Assembly (NCBI GenBank): GCA_913061385.1
Contig: CAJXTM010000311.1
Coordinates: 1-5,667 of the forward strand
Reading direction: 5' to 3'
Source of the DNA: an uncultured Rhodopirellula sp.
Lineage (GTDB): Bacteria > Planctomycetota > Planctomycetia > Pirellulales > Pirellulaceae
DNA: 5,667 bases
This document shows positions 1-5,621 of the stretch, piece after piece. Each line of letters starts with the position of its first letter. Position 1 is the first letter of the stretch. The notes under the pieces were generated by a model. It did no database searches and was not told where the DNA came from. It saw only the letters and a program-made list of their open reading frames with translations. The translations under genes and the position numbers were made by a program.

Positions 1-50
1 GATCTACACGTAAGGAGTCGTCGGCAGCGTCAGATGTGTATAAGAGACAG
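1..50 (+). other. Nextera i5 adapter (sequencing artefact)
   Basis: This is library adapter, not genome. Bases 1-9 are the tail of the P5 primer (GATCTACAC), 10-17 the i5 index GTAAGGAG (the one I know as S505/N505), 18-31 the Read 1 linker TCGTCGGCAGCGTC, and 32-50 the 19-base Tn5 mosaic end. Genomic sequence begins at 51. The segment contributes a false stop codon (30-32 read on the minus strand) to the neighbouring gene. Confidence 0.98.
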
Positions 51-491
51 GAGTTCATCACCTAGGTTGTAAGCGGTATCAGTGGCTCCTCCAATCGTCA
101 GCGATGTAGAGCCGTCATGGATCAAAGACGCAGCCACCTGAGGAGTTTGTGCACCAGTAGTCTCCGTAGATGCTGCGATCCCAATCCGGAAGTCCTCGGT
201 GTTATTACCGACGGAATTGGTCATCGAGAAATCATTCAGAGTGATGATGACCTCGTCACCAATTTCGGGGCGGAATGCGCCGAATCGTTGTGCGCGAGCG
301 AATACACCCGCGGTGCTCGTAACAACCACACTTCCACTTGCTATCTGAAAAGGGTTCTGACTACCCCAGTTACCTTGACCATTAAGATTGCCATCGGTGA
401 AGCCGCTGAACGAGTCTGAAAAGATAAGGCCTGCATTGGCGGTTGTCGAAAAAGAGGCTAACACGATGCAGGTGATGATTTTTATGTTCAT
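51..491 (-). CDS. Secreted protein, 3' end missing (contig edge)
   Basis: N-terminal 147 residues of an exported protein of unknown function. I chose the ATG at 491-489 because AAGAAGG lies four bases upstream; an in-frame ATG at 509 lacks a comparable site. Residues 1-20 form a Sec signal peptide: lysine at 4, a hydrophobic core ITCIVLASF, and a likely cut after Ala-Asn-Ala (18-20). The mature start, GLIFSDSFSGFTDGNLNGQG followed by NW, resembles extracellular beta-sandwich (concanavalin A/LamG-like) proteins of planctomycetes and verrucomicrobia, many of which end in a PEP-CTERM sorting tail. That end is not in the window, so sorting cannot be judged. The frame runs on into the adapter, adding a false Leu-Ser-Leu-Ile-His-Ile and a stop; those residues are not biological. 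No catalytic motif is visible. Confidence 0.8.
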
Positions 492-572
492 GGAACCTTC
501 TTTATCCATTTTGAGAGTGGGAGCCTTCTCTGAACGCCTTATCTTTTCTGCTTACTCAATCTTCCTTCTCTG

Positions 573-603
573 ATTGCTCTGGGAGTAATCCATTGCTCTG
601 GGA
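573..603. repeat. Tandem 12-base direct repeat, 19-base period
   Basis: ATTGCTCTGGGA occurs at 573-584 and again at 592-603, starts 19 bases apart, with the spacer AGTAATC-like in between. The pair lies 82-112 bases upstream of the secreted-protein start at 491. It could be a pair of regulator sites for that gene or a small chance duplication. Nothing else is recognisable between 492 and 702. Confidence 0.4.
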
Positions 604-702
604 ATGGCTCCCAACAGCAAAATCGTTAATTGATTTGTTTTTGGAAATCCAGAAAAATCCATTGAAACTTTTTTTATTATTGTAACGCTCATAGAGAGCA
701 GC

Positions 703-744
703 GTGGTGCAGTATCCTACGAAGACCAAACAGACAACGCTCCTC
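703..744 (+). pseudogene. Proposed 5' stub of IS-interrupted lipoprotein gene
   Basis: From GTG at 703 (or GTG at 706) an open frame reads Val-Gln-Tyr-Pro-Thr-Lys-Thr-Lys-Gln-Thr-Thr-Leu-Leu and stops exactly at the left end of the insertion element (745). A weak purine-rich site, AGAGAG, lies a few bases upstream. Two lysines followed by the start of a hydrophobic stretch is what the first half of a lipoprotein signal peptide looks like. The missing second half, Phe-Ala-Ile-Ala-Met-Val-Gly-Cys, is found just beyond the right end of the element at 2040-2063. Joined, they give a normal 22-residue type II signal peptide. This is an inference from reading frame and signal-peptide shape, because no target-site duplication confirms the junction. 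Confidence 0.4.
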
Positions 745-783
745 TGACCTCCCCCCATCGAATTGCACCACAGTGAGTGAGAG
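745..783 (+). repeat. Left terminal inverted repeat of the IS
   Basis: The inner part GCACCACAGTGAGTGAGAG (765-783) is the reverse complement of 2001-2019 at 17 of 19 positions. The outer part, 745-764, starts with the canonical TGACCTCCCCCC terminus and looks intact. Confidence 0.8.
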
Positions 784-822
784 AATCTTGATCGGGCGAA
801 CTGCCCGGAAAGGACTTTCAGA

Positions 823-1114
823 ATGCCTCAGAAACGTCACACAGTGGATCAGATCGTTGCCAAGCTGCGTAAAGCGGATGTGGAGCTCGGTAAGGGCAAA
901 AAGGTGCCCGAAAGTTACAAGCTGCTAGAAGTCGTTACTCAAAGTCCCTGAGCAGACCGATTATCGCTGGCGGCAGAAGTAGGGTGGCATGAAGCCAGAG
1001 ATGGCCAAGCAACTGAAGGCTCTTGAGAGAGAAAACGTACGGCTCAAGAAGATGGTTGCCGAGCAGGCTCTCGATAGGGAGATCCTCAAGGAGGCCGCCA
1101 AGGGAAACTTATAA
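823..1114 (+). pseudogene. IS3-family orfA (helix-turn-helix subunit), broken
   Basis: Transposase subunit A of an IS407-like element, which normally binds the inverted repeats and supplies the N-terminus of the OrfAB fusion. The start is ATG 823, with GGAAAGGA eight bases upstream. It opens MPQKRHTVDQIVAKLRKAD, the characteristic IS407-group helix-turn-helix. The frame is lost between about 934 and 946, and reading continues one frame over as PEQTDYRWRQK, the second recognition-helix region (usually EQTYYRWR). A TAG at 980-982 then interrupts where the family has the tyrosine of YGG. The rest, MKPEMAKQLKALERENVRLK and onward, is the leucine-zipper-like coiled coil, ending at TAA 1112-1114. 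One frameshift plus one nonsense codon make it non-functional. About 95 codons matches normal orfA length. Confidence 0.85.
1102..1108 (+). promoter_or_regulatory. Programmed -1 frameshift heptamer GGGAAAC
   Basis: In the orfA frame the bases are phased G|GGA|AAC, a canonical X XXY YYZ slippery heptamer, with the orfA stop codon one codon downstream (1112-1114). A -1 slip moves the ribosome into the orfB frame, continuing Leu-Ile-Ser-Arg-Glu-Arg-Arg-Arg-Arg. This is the usual IS3-family way of making the OrfAB transposase. It survives here although the surrounding genes are dead. Confidence 0.65.
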
Positions 1115-2035
1115 GCCGTGAACGTCGTCGACGCACAGTGTCCACCGTGCGTAGCCGTTTGGGCCTGAAAGAGTCTCGAAGCGGCGTGCGTGCCGCGTTC
1201 TGGGGCAACCAGGCAACACCCAGCGATATCAGTCGCATCGGGCGGACGATGAACCGAGCTTACTGCACGAGATGCGTTTACTGGCTCGTCAACGGCCTGG
1301 TTTCGGCTCCAGACGCATTTTTCGGTTGCTGACGCAGCGAGGCTGGACGTTGAACGAGAAACGGGTCCATCGACTTTGGCAGCGAGAGCATATGCAAGTC
1401 CTAAGAAAATAACATCGCAAGCGACGCTTTCCTGGCGGAAGTGAGAATGGTTGCGTGCGTCACCGTGCCCGCTACAAAAATCATGTGTGGTCGTCTGACT
1501 TTGTGACGGATCGGACCGAGGACGGTCGCCAACTTCGGTTGCTGGTGGTGATCGACGAGTACACGCGTGAATGCCTGCCGATCGAAGTGGGGCGTTCGTT
1601 TACCGCTCAAGACGTGATGGGAGTCTTGCAGTACCTGTTCGCCGTGCGTGGCATGCCCGAACACATTCGCAGCGATAATGGTCCACAGTTCGTATCCAGA
1701 TTAATTTGCCGTTGGCTGAAAGAAGCTGCTGTCAAAACGTTGTTCATCGCCAAAGCAGCCCATGGGAAAATGGCTCTATCGAGTCGGTCAATGGCACGCT
1801 TCGCGATGAGCTTCTAAACCGTGAAATCTTCTTGAGCTTCGAGGAAGCTTGCTGGGTGATTGACCGCTGGCGACTCGACTACAACCATCACCGCATCCAC
1901 AGTTCATTGGAGCATCAAACCCCTGCCGCGGATGCGGCCGGTTGTGTTCTTCCGGCTTCGCCTCAGCCTCCAGAATACAGCCGCATGACCAGCCCCAATC
2001 CTCTCACTCAATCTGGTGCGGAGACTGAGCGGTAG
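1108..2035 (+). pseudogene. IS3-family orfB (DDE integrase), broken
   Basis: Catalytic part of an IS407-like transposase, readable only by changing frame. Segment one (1108 to about 1172) gives RERRRRTVSTVRSRLGL. A frameshift follows, and segment two gives CRVLGQPGNTQRY and the HTH_21-type region GFGSRRIFRLLTQRGW to the TAA at 1410-1412. That stop replaces a codon that would join RK to HRKRR, probably CAA to TAA. The same frame continues through the rve core: first Asp in WSSDFV, second Asp in IRSDNGPQF. A one-base loss near 1757-1760 then shifts to PWENGSIESVNGTLRDELL, which carries the catalytic Glu. With the base restored, the second Asp and the Glu are separated by 35 residues, as the D,D-35-E family requires. 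All three catalytic residues therefore survive on a broken frame. The stop TAG 2033-2035 lies inside the right inverted repeat. Confidence 0.88.
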
Positions 2036-2039
2036 TCGC
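2001..2039 (-). repeat. Right terminal inverted repeat of the IS, eroded
   Basis: CTCTCACTCAATCTGGTGC (2001-2019) matches the reverse complement of the left inner repeat at 17 of 19 positions. The outer 20 bases, which should read toward GGGGGGAGGTCA, are largely diverged (GAGCGGTAGTCG at the best alignment). The end point 2039 is set only by symmetry with the left end. Confidence 0.6.
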
Positions 2040-2585
2040 TTTGCGATTGCGATGGTGGGATGTTCCGAAAGCAAGCCGCAGATTAAAAAATCAGCGTGCG
2101 CCGGATACCGTCGTTTTAGCCCGCAAGAATTCCGATCAGAAAACATCGGAAAGCCAATTTGAAAATATCAAATCGCTAGTTGGGGATTGGTAAATCACTG
2201 GCGGGAACTAATTGGGCAAGCAGTTGGAACCTGAGCTGGATGTCCCGTTTTTGAGCTACACGATCAGTGCCGCAGCACATTGTGTGATTGAAAAGCTTTG
2301 GCCGGTCAACCCAAAGAGATGACCACCGTTCATTACGTCGACAACGGGCAACTAGCAATGGACCAGTATTCCAGTCTCGGAAAGCGACCCTCGATGGTCG
2401 CAATCCCAGACGAGGGTGAGGAGATCATTTTCAGACTCGTGTCCGTGGGGAACATGCCCGACCCCAACGAACTTCACATCTCTTTCCACTCTCGTAAGTT
2501 CAACGAAGTTGATCAGTTAATTGCACTCTGGGCAGCGACTCGAGATCAAGCACCCGCCAGTAGTTCGGTGTTCCGAGTTCAATGA
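2040..2585 (+). pseudogene. Lipoprotein-like gene body, frameshifted, two stops
   Basis: Remains of a small exported protein, read as three pieces. Piece one (2040-2093) is FAIAMVGCSESKPQIKKS, the end of a lipoprotein signal peptide with lipobox Met-Val-Gly-Cys. Piece two, one frame over (to about 2300), contains SQFENIKSLVGDW, a stop TAA (2191-2193), ITGGN, a stop TAA (2209-2211), then LGKQLEPEL and CVIEKLWP. Piece three returns to the first frame after an apparent one-base loss near 2300. It runs GQPKEMTTVHYVDNGQLAMD, YSSLGKRPSM and on to VFRVQ and TGA 2583-2585. The pattern LVG-x-W ... VIEKLWPGQPKEMTTV ... Y-x-x-LG-x-x-P resembles a common family of small bacterial beta-barrel proteins of unknown role (DUF1579/lipocalin-like in style; exact family uncertain). 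The last 95 codons are open and could be mistaken for a gene starting at 2298, but they begin mid-domain. The likely cause of inactivation is the upstream IS. Confidence 0.65.
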
Positions 2586-2699
2586 AAATGACGAGGGCTG
2601 AACTTGTGATCACGTCGTTCATTCTTGAGTGCAAGCAACCGAAGATCTAGCTTGTGAGCGAATACGATCCAATACCTCGGGGCAGAGCGAACGTGTGGC

Positions 2700-2768
2700 A
2701 CTGCGATCAGTGTAGTGCGGGTCGCAGTCAAAAGCGTGCATAACAATCGGAACTGCTTTGCGATTGTT
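2700..2768. repeat. Two adjacent stem-loops in non-coding DNA
   Basis: The first stem pairs ACTGCGA (2700-2706) with TCGCAGT (2722-2728), seven perfect pairs around a 15-base loop. The second pairs AACAATCG (2742-2749) with CGATTGTT (2761-2768), eight perfect pairs around an 11-base loop. Neither is followed by a T-run on the plus strand, so they do not look like terminators. They might belong to a structured RNA or a hairpin repeat, but two such stems can also arise by chance. Confidence 0.35.
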
Positions 2769-2954
2769 TGGTGGGTGAAAAAATTTGGGTCGGTTGCTAA
2801 GGGTTTTTAAGTCCAGTGCTCTCGGTTTCGTGGCTTCAGATAACCAGTCTTTTACTTTGCTTTCCGTGTTTAAAAAACTGCATAATAGGTTCGGTTGATA
2901 CTGCCAGAAATGGCATGGTGGTTCGATTTCTATCGGTTGCACTGTTGTTTTGGG

Positions 2955-2985
2955 GGGGCTCGCTTTCGCGAGTAGCCCCTTCTTT
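2955..2985 (+). terminator. Possible intrinsic terminator
   Basis: GGGGC (2955-2959) pairs with GCCCC (2975-2979), and TCGC (2960-2963) with GCGA (2968-2971). The loop is TTTC and a three-base bulge (2972-2974) lies on the 3' side. TTCTTT follows at 2980-2985, giving a short, interrupted T-tract for plus-strand transcripts. It lies 370 bases beyond the dead lipoprotein gene, so what it would terminate is unclear. Confidence 0.35.
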
Positions 2986-3018
2986 GGGTATACACGCGTA
3001 ACTCCTGCGAATGGTACT

Positions 3019-3055
3019 GACGGGGTCGGAGGGTGGGTGCGTTAGCCAACCCGTC
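3019..3055. repeat. GC-rich inverted repeat
   Basis: GACGGG (3019-3024) pairs with CCCGTC (3050-3055), with imperfect pairing continuing inward (GTCGG against CCAA). There is no T-run after it. It is about 175-210 bases upstream of the zinc-ribbon gene and might be part of its leader or nothing at all. Confidence 0.2.
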
Positions 3056-3117
3056 CCCATTTCCTGTCCTCGATGTCTGCCCGCACGACTGTTGTTCGAT
3101 CGCTGGCCGATAAACCT

Positions 3118-3131
3118 CACATGTTCATGTG
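3118..3131. promoter_or_regulatory. Short palindrome CACATG-TT-CATGTG
   Basis: Two perfect six-base arms separated by TT, about 98 bases upstream of the ATG at 3229. The symmetry and position suit a dimeric repressor site, but no regulator or promoter elements can be tied to it. Confidence 0.2.
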
Positions 3132-3228
3132 CAGTAAAATGTCGATGCCGTCGCCCACTTAGATGAGTTATAGTGCCGTGGGCAAGAATGCCTACTGATT
3201 AAGAACCCTGTTTGCGGTGGCGACAAAA

Positions 3229-3822
3229 ATGAAGATAAAGTGTCCTGCATGCGAAGCCGTATTGAGTATTTCCGTGGATACGGCAGGCAAAATAGTGAAG
3301 TGCCCTTGTGGAAGACAGTTGCGTGTCCCGGCCAAACTCGCAAATACGGGTGGGGAGGAGCTTGGAGCACCGTTTCCAAATTCGCCAACTGGCACTGTGG
3401 TCGATTCGAATCTGGGCCCGAAAGATCGGACGCAGGGAGGTACGGAATCGAATAACTTCGATGACTCGCCCAACCCTTTTGCACAGCCACAACCGTATGC
3501 ACCACCAGCATCGGGTAGCACTGTAAATTCAGCCAACTTGCAGTATCCAGTGCCCGGAACTGTCAGCCCCGTTGCGATTATTTCGTTGGTTTTGGGAATC
3601 CTGTCATTGACGATGGGGTGCTGCTGTTGGTTGCACATTCCCCTCGGAATTGGTGCGGTTGTAACGGGAGGATTTGGTATCAGCTTCGCGAAGCAGGGAA
3701 GAGGAGGTAAGGGCTTGGCGATTGCCGGATTGGTCTGTGGGCTGATAGCCCTGATTGGTTACACGACTCTGCTTTTAATCGGAGTCGCAATGAATCTTCA
3801 AAATGGTGGTTTCAATCCTTAG
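3229..3822 (+). CDS. Zinc-ribbon and DUF4190 membrane protein
   Basis: Intact 197-residue membrane protein of unknown function, of a type common in planctomycetes. I chose ATG 3229 over the in-frame GTG at 3217 because the protein then opens MKIKCPAC, the usual start of these zinc ribbons; neither start has a strong ribosome site. Residues 5-27 form the ribbon: Cys5-Pro-Ala-Cys8 and, after 16 residues, Cys25-Pro-Cys27-Gly, then the typical RQLRVP end. The second knuckle is C-x-C, not the more common C-x-x-C. Residues about 35-112 are a Pro/Gly/Asn/Ser-rich flexible linker. Residues about 113-190 are a DUF4190-like membrane domain: VAIISLVLGILSL, a Cys131-133 triplet, PLGIGAVVTGGFGI, a basic loop KQGRGGKG, then the second hydrophobic block GLAIAGLVCGLIALIGY. 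There is no signal peptide, so the ribbon probably stays in the cytoplasm. It is transcribed toward the gene at 4158-5327 and shares no operon with visible neighbours. Confidence 0.85.
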   Translation: MKIKCPACEAVLSISVDTAGKIVKCPCGRQLRVPAKLANTGGEELGAPFPNSPTGTVVDSNLGPKDRTQGGTESNNFDDSPNPFAQPQPYAPPASGSTVNSANLQYPVPGTVSPVAIISLVLGILSLTMGCCCWLHIPLGIGAVVTGGFGISFAKQGRGGKGLAIAGLVCGLIALIGYTTLLLIGVAMNLQNGGFNP

Positions 3823-4157
3823 AAATTGTACGGTTGACACTTGGTTTAGCGAACTGCCTCGGACGCGAGACGCTCCTATGCAGAGCGATTCAGTGGCTGC
3901 CGAACCAGGGTTGCGGCGATGCGTTTGCGGTGAGGTCTATGGTGCGAAAGGTGGATGGTACGGAAAACAGACCGAACGTCACCCGATGAGGACTGATCTG
4001 TAATGACAGAACTCTAGCGTGATAGGGGAATATTTCACTTTAACACCAGCGTTGGGGATCTGCGAGTAGAAGCGATTGATTAGGTGAACACACTAGTGTC
4101 GTTCTTTGCGTCCTGCAGTTTGCGCAGCAATGCCGAAGGGGCAGTTCTGAATCGGGT
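3823..4157. other. Convergent intergenic region, no gene seen
   Basis: This 335-base gap lies between two genes whose 3' ends face each other, so terminators are expected. The only clear symmetry is the perfect ten-base palindrome ACACTAGTGT (4090-4099), extendable as GAAC and GTTC arms with one extra C. It has only a short T-run after it (TTC TTT at about 4102-4107). No strong GC hairpin with a T-tract was found on either strand. The open frame crossing 3803-4003 overlaps the end of the zinc-ribbon gene and has no coding character. Confidence 0.6.
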
Positions 4158-5327
4158 TCATAATATGTCTTCCATCTGTCGAAGTATTTCTTCATTGGCG
4201 GAGGTCATTTGATTGACCTGTTCCAGATCGGGGTTTTCAAGTTCGTCGAGTAGGCCGCGGCGGCGTGCCTTGTTACGTTGATAAGCCCCACAGAGATGGA
4301 ACCCGATGCAGCCTGGGTTGGTGAAAAGTCCTCGGAGTGTCTTGCTGTACCAGGCACCATTGTTGGGCTTGAATCCACCTTTTTCCTTCACTCGCAGACC
4401 CGCAGCATCAGCGAGAAGCACCGGTTTCCCTGTTTTTTTGTGCCAGTATTTGAGATGTGTCACGGGATCGCGGAAGTCTTGAAAAGACAGCACGTCAACA
4501 AACGGAAGTGCTTCCTCAATGACCTCCATGGGCAGCAGCGAGTTTGCTTCGTAGCGGTCACCAAGTAGCAAGTGATGCTTGTCGTGTCGGCGAATGGCGT
4601 CATGTATGGTCTGGTAATAGACTCGTGCAAGTTCACGTAGTTTTTTGCGACCAGCCTCTGTATTTAACTGGTCGGGATCAAAAATGGCGCCTCGCCATTC
4701 ATTCGCTTCGCGACTGTGCACCCAAGTGGGGCAATCGCTGTAAAAGTACCCGATCAGGTTGGGGTCGGTGCTAAGTTCGGCGCAATGAGAACGTGCGACA
4801 TAGTCGCACCAATCTTTCCAGTCGGCACTCTGGAAATCGTAGTGGACGGTGTGCTTTTCCCACTGGTGCGATTCGGTGAATGGAAGCAGGTGGCAGTAGG
4901 GCATGTTGAGAGCACGGTACTCATCCACCGTGAACGGGCGAGAGTGCTGCCATTGCTTCACGGTCACCTCCTGAACCCAGCCGGCCGTATTGAATCCCCA
5001 GCGTTTTAGGTTCGGAGCAACGGACTCTTTGATCCACTTGATGGTGCTTCCATCGTATTTGTTTTGCCACAATTCGATGTTTTCCGGGTAGCGAAGGCTA
5101 GCCGGATCAATGTGGTTGAGCCCTAACGTAAAGAACGGTATCCCAGCAGGTGTAATCAACCACCAGTGACCCTTTCGCCTGTCCAAGGTGAAGTATCCAT
5201 CTGGCTTGAACTGGGTGGTTTTTGAAGCGTTTGTGCGGGGAAACTGAGCCAGTGATGTGGTTGCGATTCCGGAAGCAACAGCGATCGTGCTTTGTAGGAA
5301 ACGCCGCCTGTAGGGTTGGTTATTCAC
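4158..5327 (-). CDS. Tat-exported glycoside-hydrolase-like protein
   Basis: Intact 389-residue protein, probably an exported TIM-barrel enzyme or binding protein for a polysaccharide. The start is GTG (5327-5325) with GTAGAG eight bases upstream. The N-terminus carries a twin-arginine signal, RRRFLQS (residues 7-13), then a hydrophobic stretch and a possible cut after Ala27. The mature part opens DGYFTLDRRKGHWWLITPAG followed by IPFFTLGLNHID (residues 43-74), the entry motif of agarase-like and related clan GH-A proteins. It continues LKRWGFNTAGW (107-117), LIGYFYSDCPTW (191-202), HLLLGDRYEAN (252-262), VDVLSFQDF (277-285) and KPVLLADAAG (301-310), which read as successive barrel strands. In GH-A hydrolases the strand-4 and strand-7 motifs normally carry glutamates; here the apparent equivalents are Asp198 and Asp307. 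Substrate and activity are therefore open. It is monocistronic as far as visible. Confidence 0.82.
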   Translation of the reverse strand: MNNQPYRRRFLQSTIAVASGIATTSLAQFPRTNASKTTQFKPDGYFTLDRRKGHWWLITPAGIPFFTLGLNHIDPASLRYPENIELWQNKYDGSTIKWIKESVAPNLKRWGFNTAGWVQEVTVKQWQHSRPFTVDEYRALNMPYCHLLPFTESHQWEKHTVHYDFQSADWKDWCDYVARSHCAELSTDPNLIGYFYSDCPTWVHSREANEWRGAIFDPDQLNTEAGRKKLRELARVYYQTIHDAIRRHDKHHLLLGDRYEANSLLPMEVIEEALPFVDVLSFQDFRDPVTHLKYWHKKTGKPVLLADAAGLRVKEKGGFKPNNGAWYSKTLRGLFTNPGCIGFHLCGAYQRNKARRRGLLDELENPDLEQVNQMTSANEEILRQMEDIL

Positions 5328-5621
5328 GATTTAAACTCTACCCGGAGTAGCTGCTGAGGTGCACGCCGAACCCAACTGTTGTCTCTCTTGATAGGTGAGC
5401 CGTTGAACATCGTGCCGATTGTCGTCTGCGAGTGATAGGGGCAATCAGTTTTGTGAGAGACGTCAAAGACGCGAAATGAGGCATTCTTGGTTTCTGCTCG
5501 GAACAAGTGGAGTGCTTTGCGTGGTGCCCTCTCCCGTTTGGGATTTGGCTGGAACTATCGGGAGTTAAATAGTGAACGTGGTTTGGTGGGCACGCAATGA
5601 TGAGATATGGCAGTATTTGAG
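5328..5621. other. Upstream region of the hydrolase-like gene
   Basis: About 294 genomic bases between the gene start at 5327 and the right adapter. A minus-strand frame from TTG 5506 runs 60 codons and ends TGA at 5326-5324, overlapping the GTG start by GTGA. It has no recognised domain, no clear ribosome site, and is preceded by a stop at 5557-5555, so I treat it as probable non-coding leader. No clear promoter boxes were identified. Confidence 0.5.

Larger units (their letters stand above)
745..2039 (+). mobile_element. Degraded IS3-family element, IS407-like
   Basis: About 1.3 kb, a normal length for the family. The left end begins TGACCTCCCCCC, typical of IS407-group elements. It is followed by a helix-turn-helix orfA, a -1 frameshift signal and a DDE integrase orfB, in the order expected for IS3 elements. 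Matching inverted repeats lie at both ends, but the outer half of the right one is eroded, so the right boundary is approximate. No four-base target duplication is visible (CCTC on the left, TTTG on the right). At least three frameshifts and two nonsense codons break the transposase, so the element cannot move on its own. It appears to lie inside the signal-peptide codons of the lipoprotein gene that resumes at 2040. Confidence 0.88.
2586..3228. other. 640-base gap with no convincing gene
   Basis: Open frames on both strands here (for example 2619-2942 minus, 2816-3001 plus, 2836-3120 minus) lack ribosome sites, domain motifs and plausible composition, and they overlap one another. No tRNA, rRNA, tmRNA, SRP or RNase P signature was seen. 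The region contains several inverted repeats, listed separately: paired hairpins at 2700-2768, a terminator-like hairpin at 2955-2985, a GC stem at 3019-3055 and a short palindrome at 3118-3131. It may be decayed genic DNA plus the promoter of the gene starting at 3229; no clear promoter boxes could be assigned. Confidence 0.6.

Noticed and set aside
117..419. 100-codon plus-strand frame opposite the secreted-protein gene
   Set aside because: It is antisense to a gene with a clear signal peptide and ribosome site, and has no coding features of its own.
552..840. Minus-strand open frames of 68 and 94 codons across the IS left end
   Set aside because: They are antisense to the inverted repeat and the orfA start, overlap each other, and show no domain or ribosome site.
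2038..2774. Shared GCTTTGCGATTG at 2038-2049 and 2754-2765
   Set aside because: A 12-base match between two places in 5.6 kb is about what chance allows, and the flanks do not align well.
2735..2800. Possible integron attC site starting GCATAACAATC
   Set aside because: No matching GTTRRRY core site with complementary arms follows at a suitable distance, and no integrase or cassette gene is present.
2619..3120. Several 61-107-codon open frames on both strands, including one with a hydrophobic end (MVVRFLSVALLFWGG)
   Set aside because: Mutually overlapping, no ribosome sites, no recognisable domains; the hydrophobic stretch ends after 28 codons without a mature protein.
3803..4003. 66-codon plus-strand frame after the zinc-ribbon gene
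   Set aside because: It overlaps the end of that gene in another frame and has no ribosome site or motif.
5324..5506. 60-codon minus-strand frame overlapping the hydrolase start by GTGA
   Set aside because: The overlap suggests translational coupling, but the frame starts at TTG without a ribosome site, has no recognisable domain, and is closed upstream by a stop at 5557-5555.
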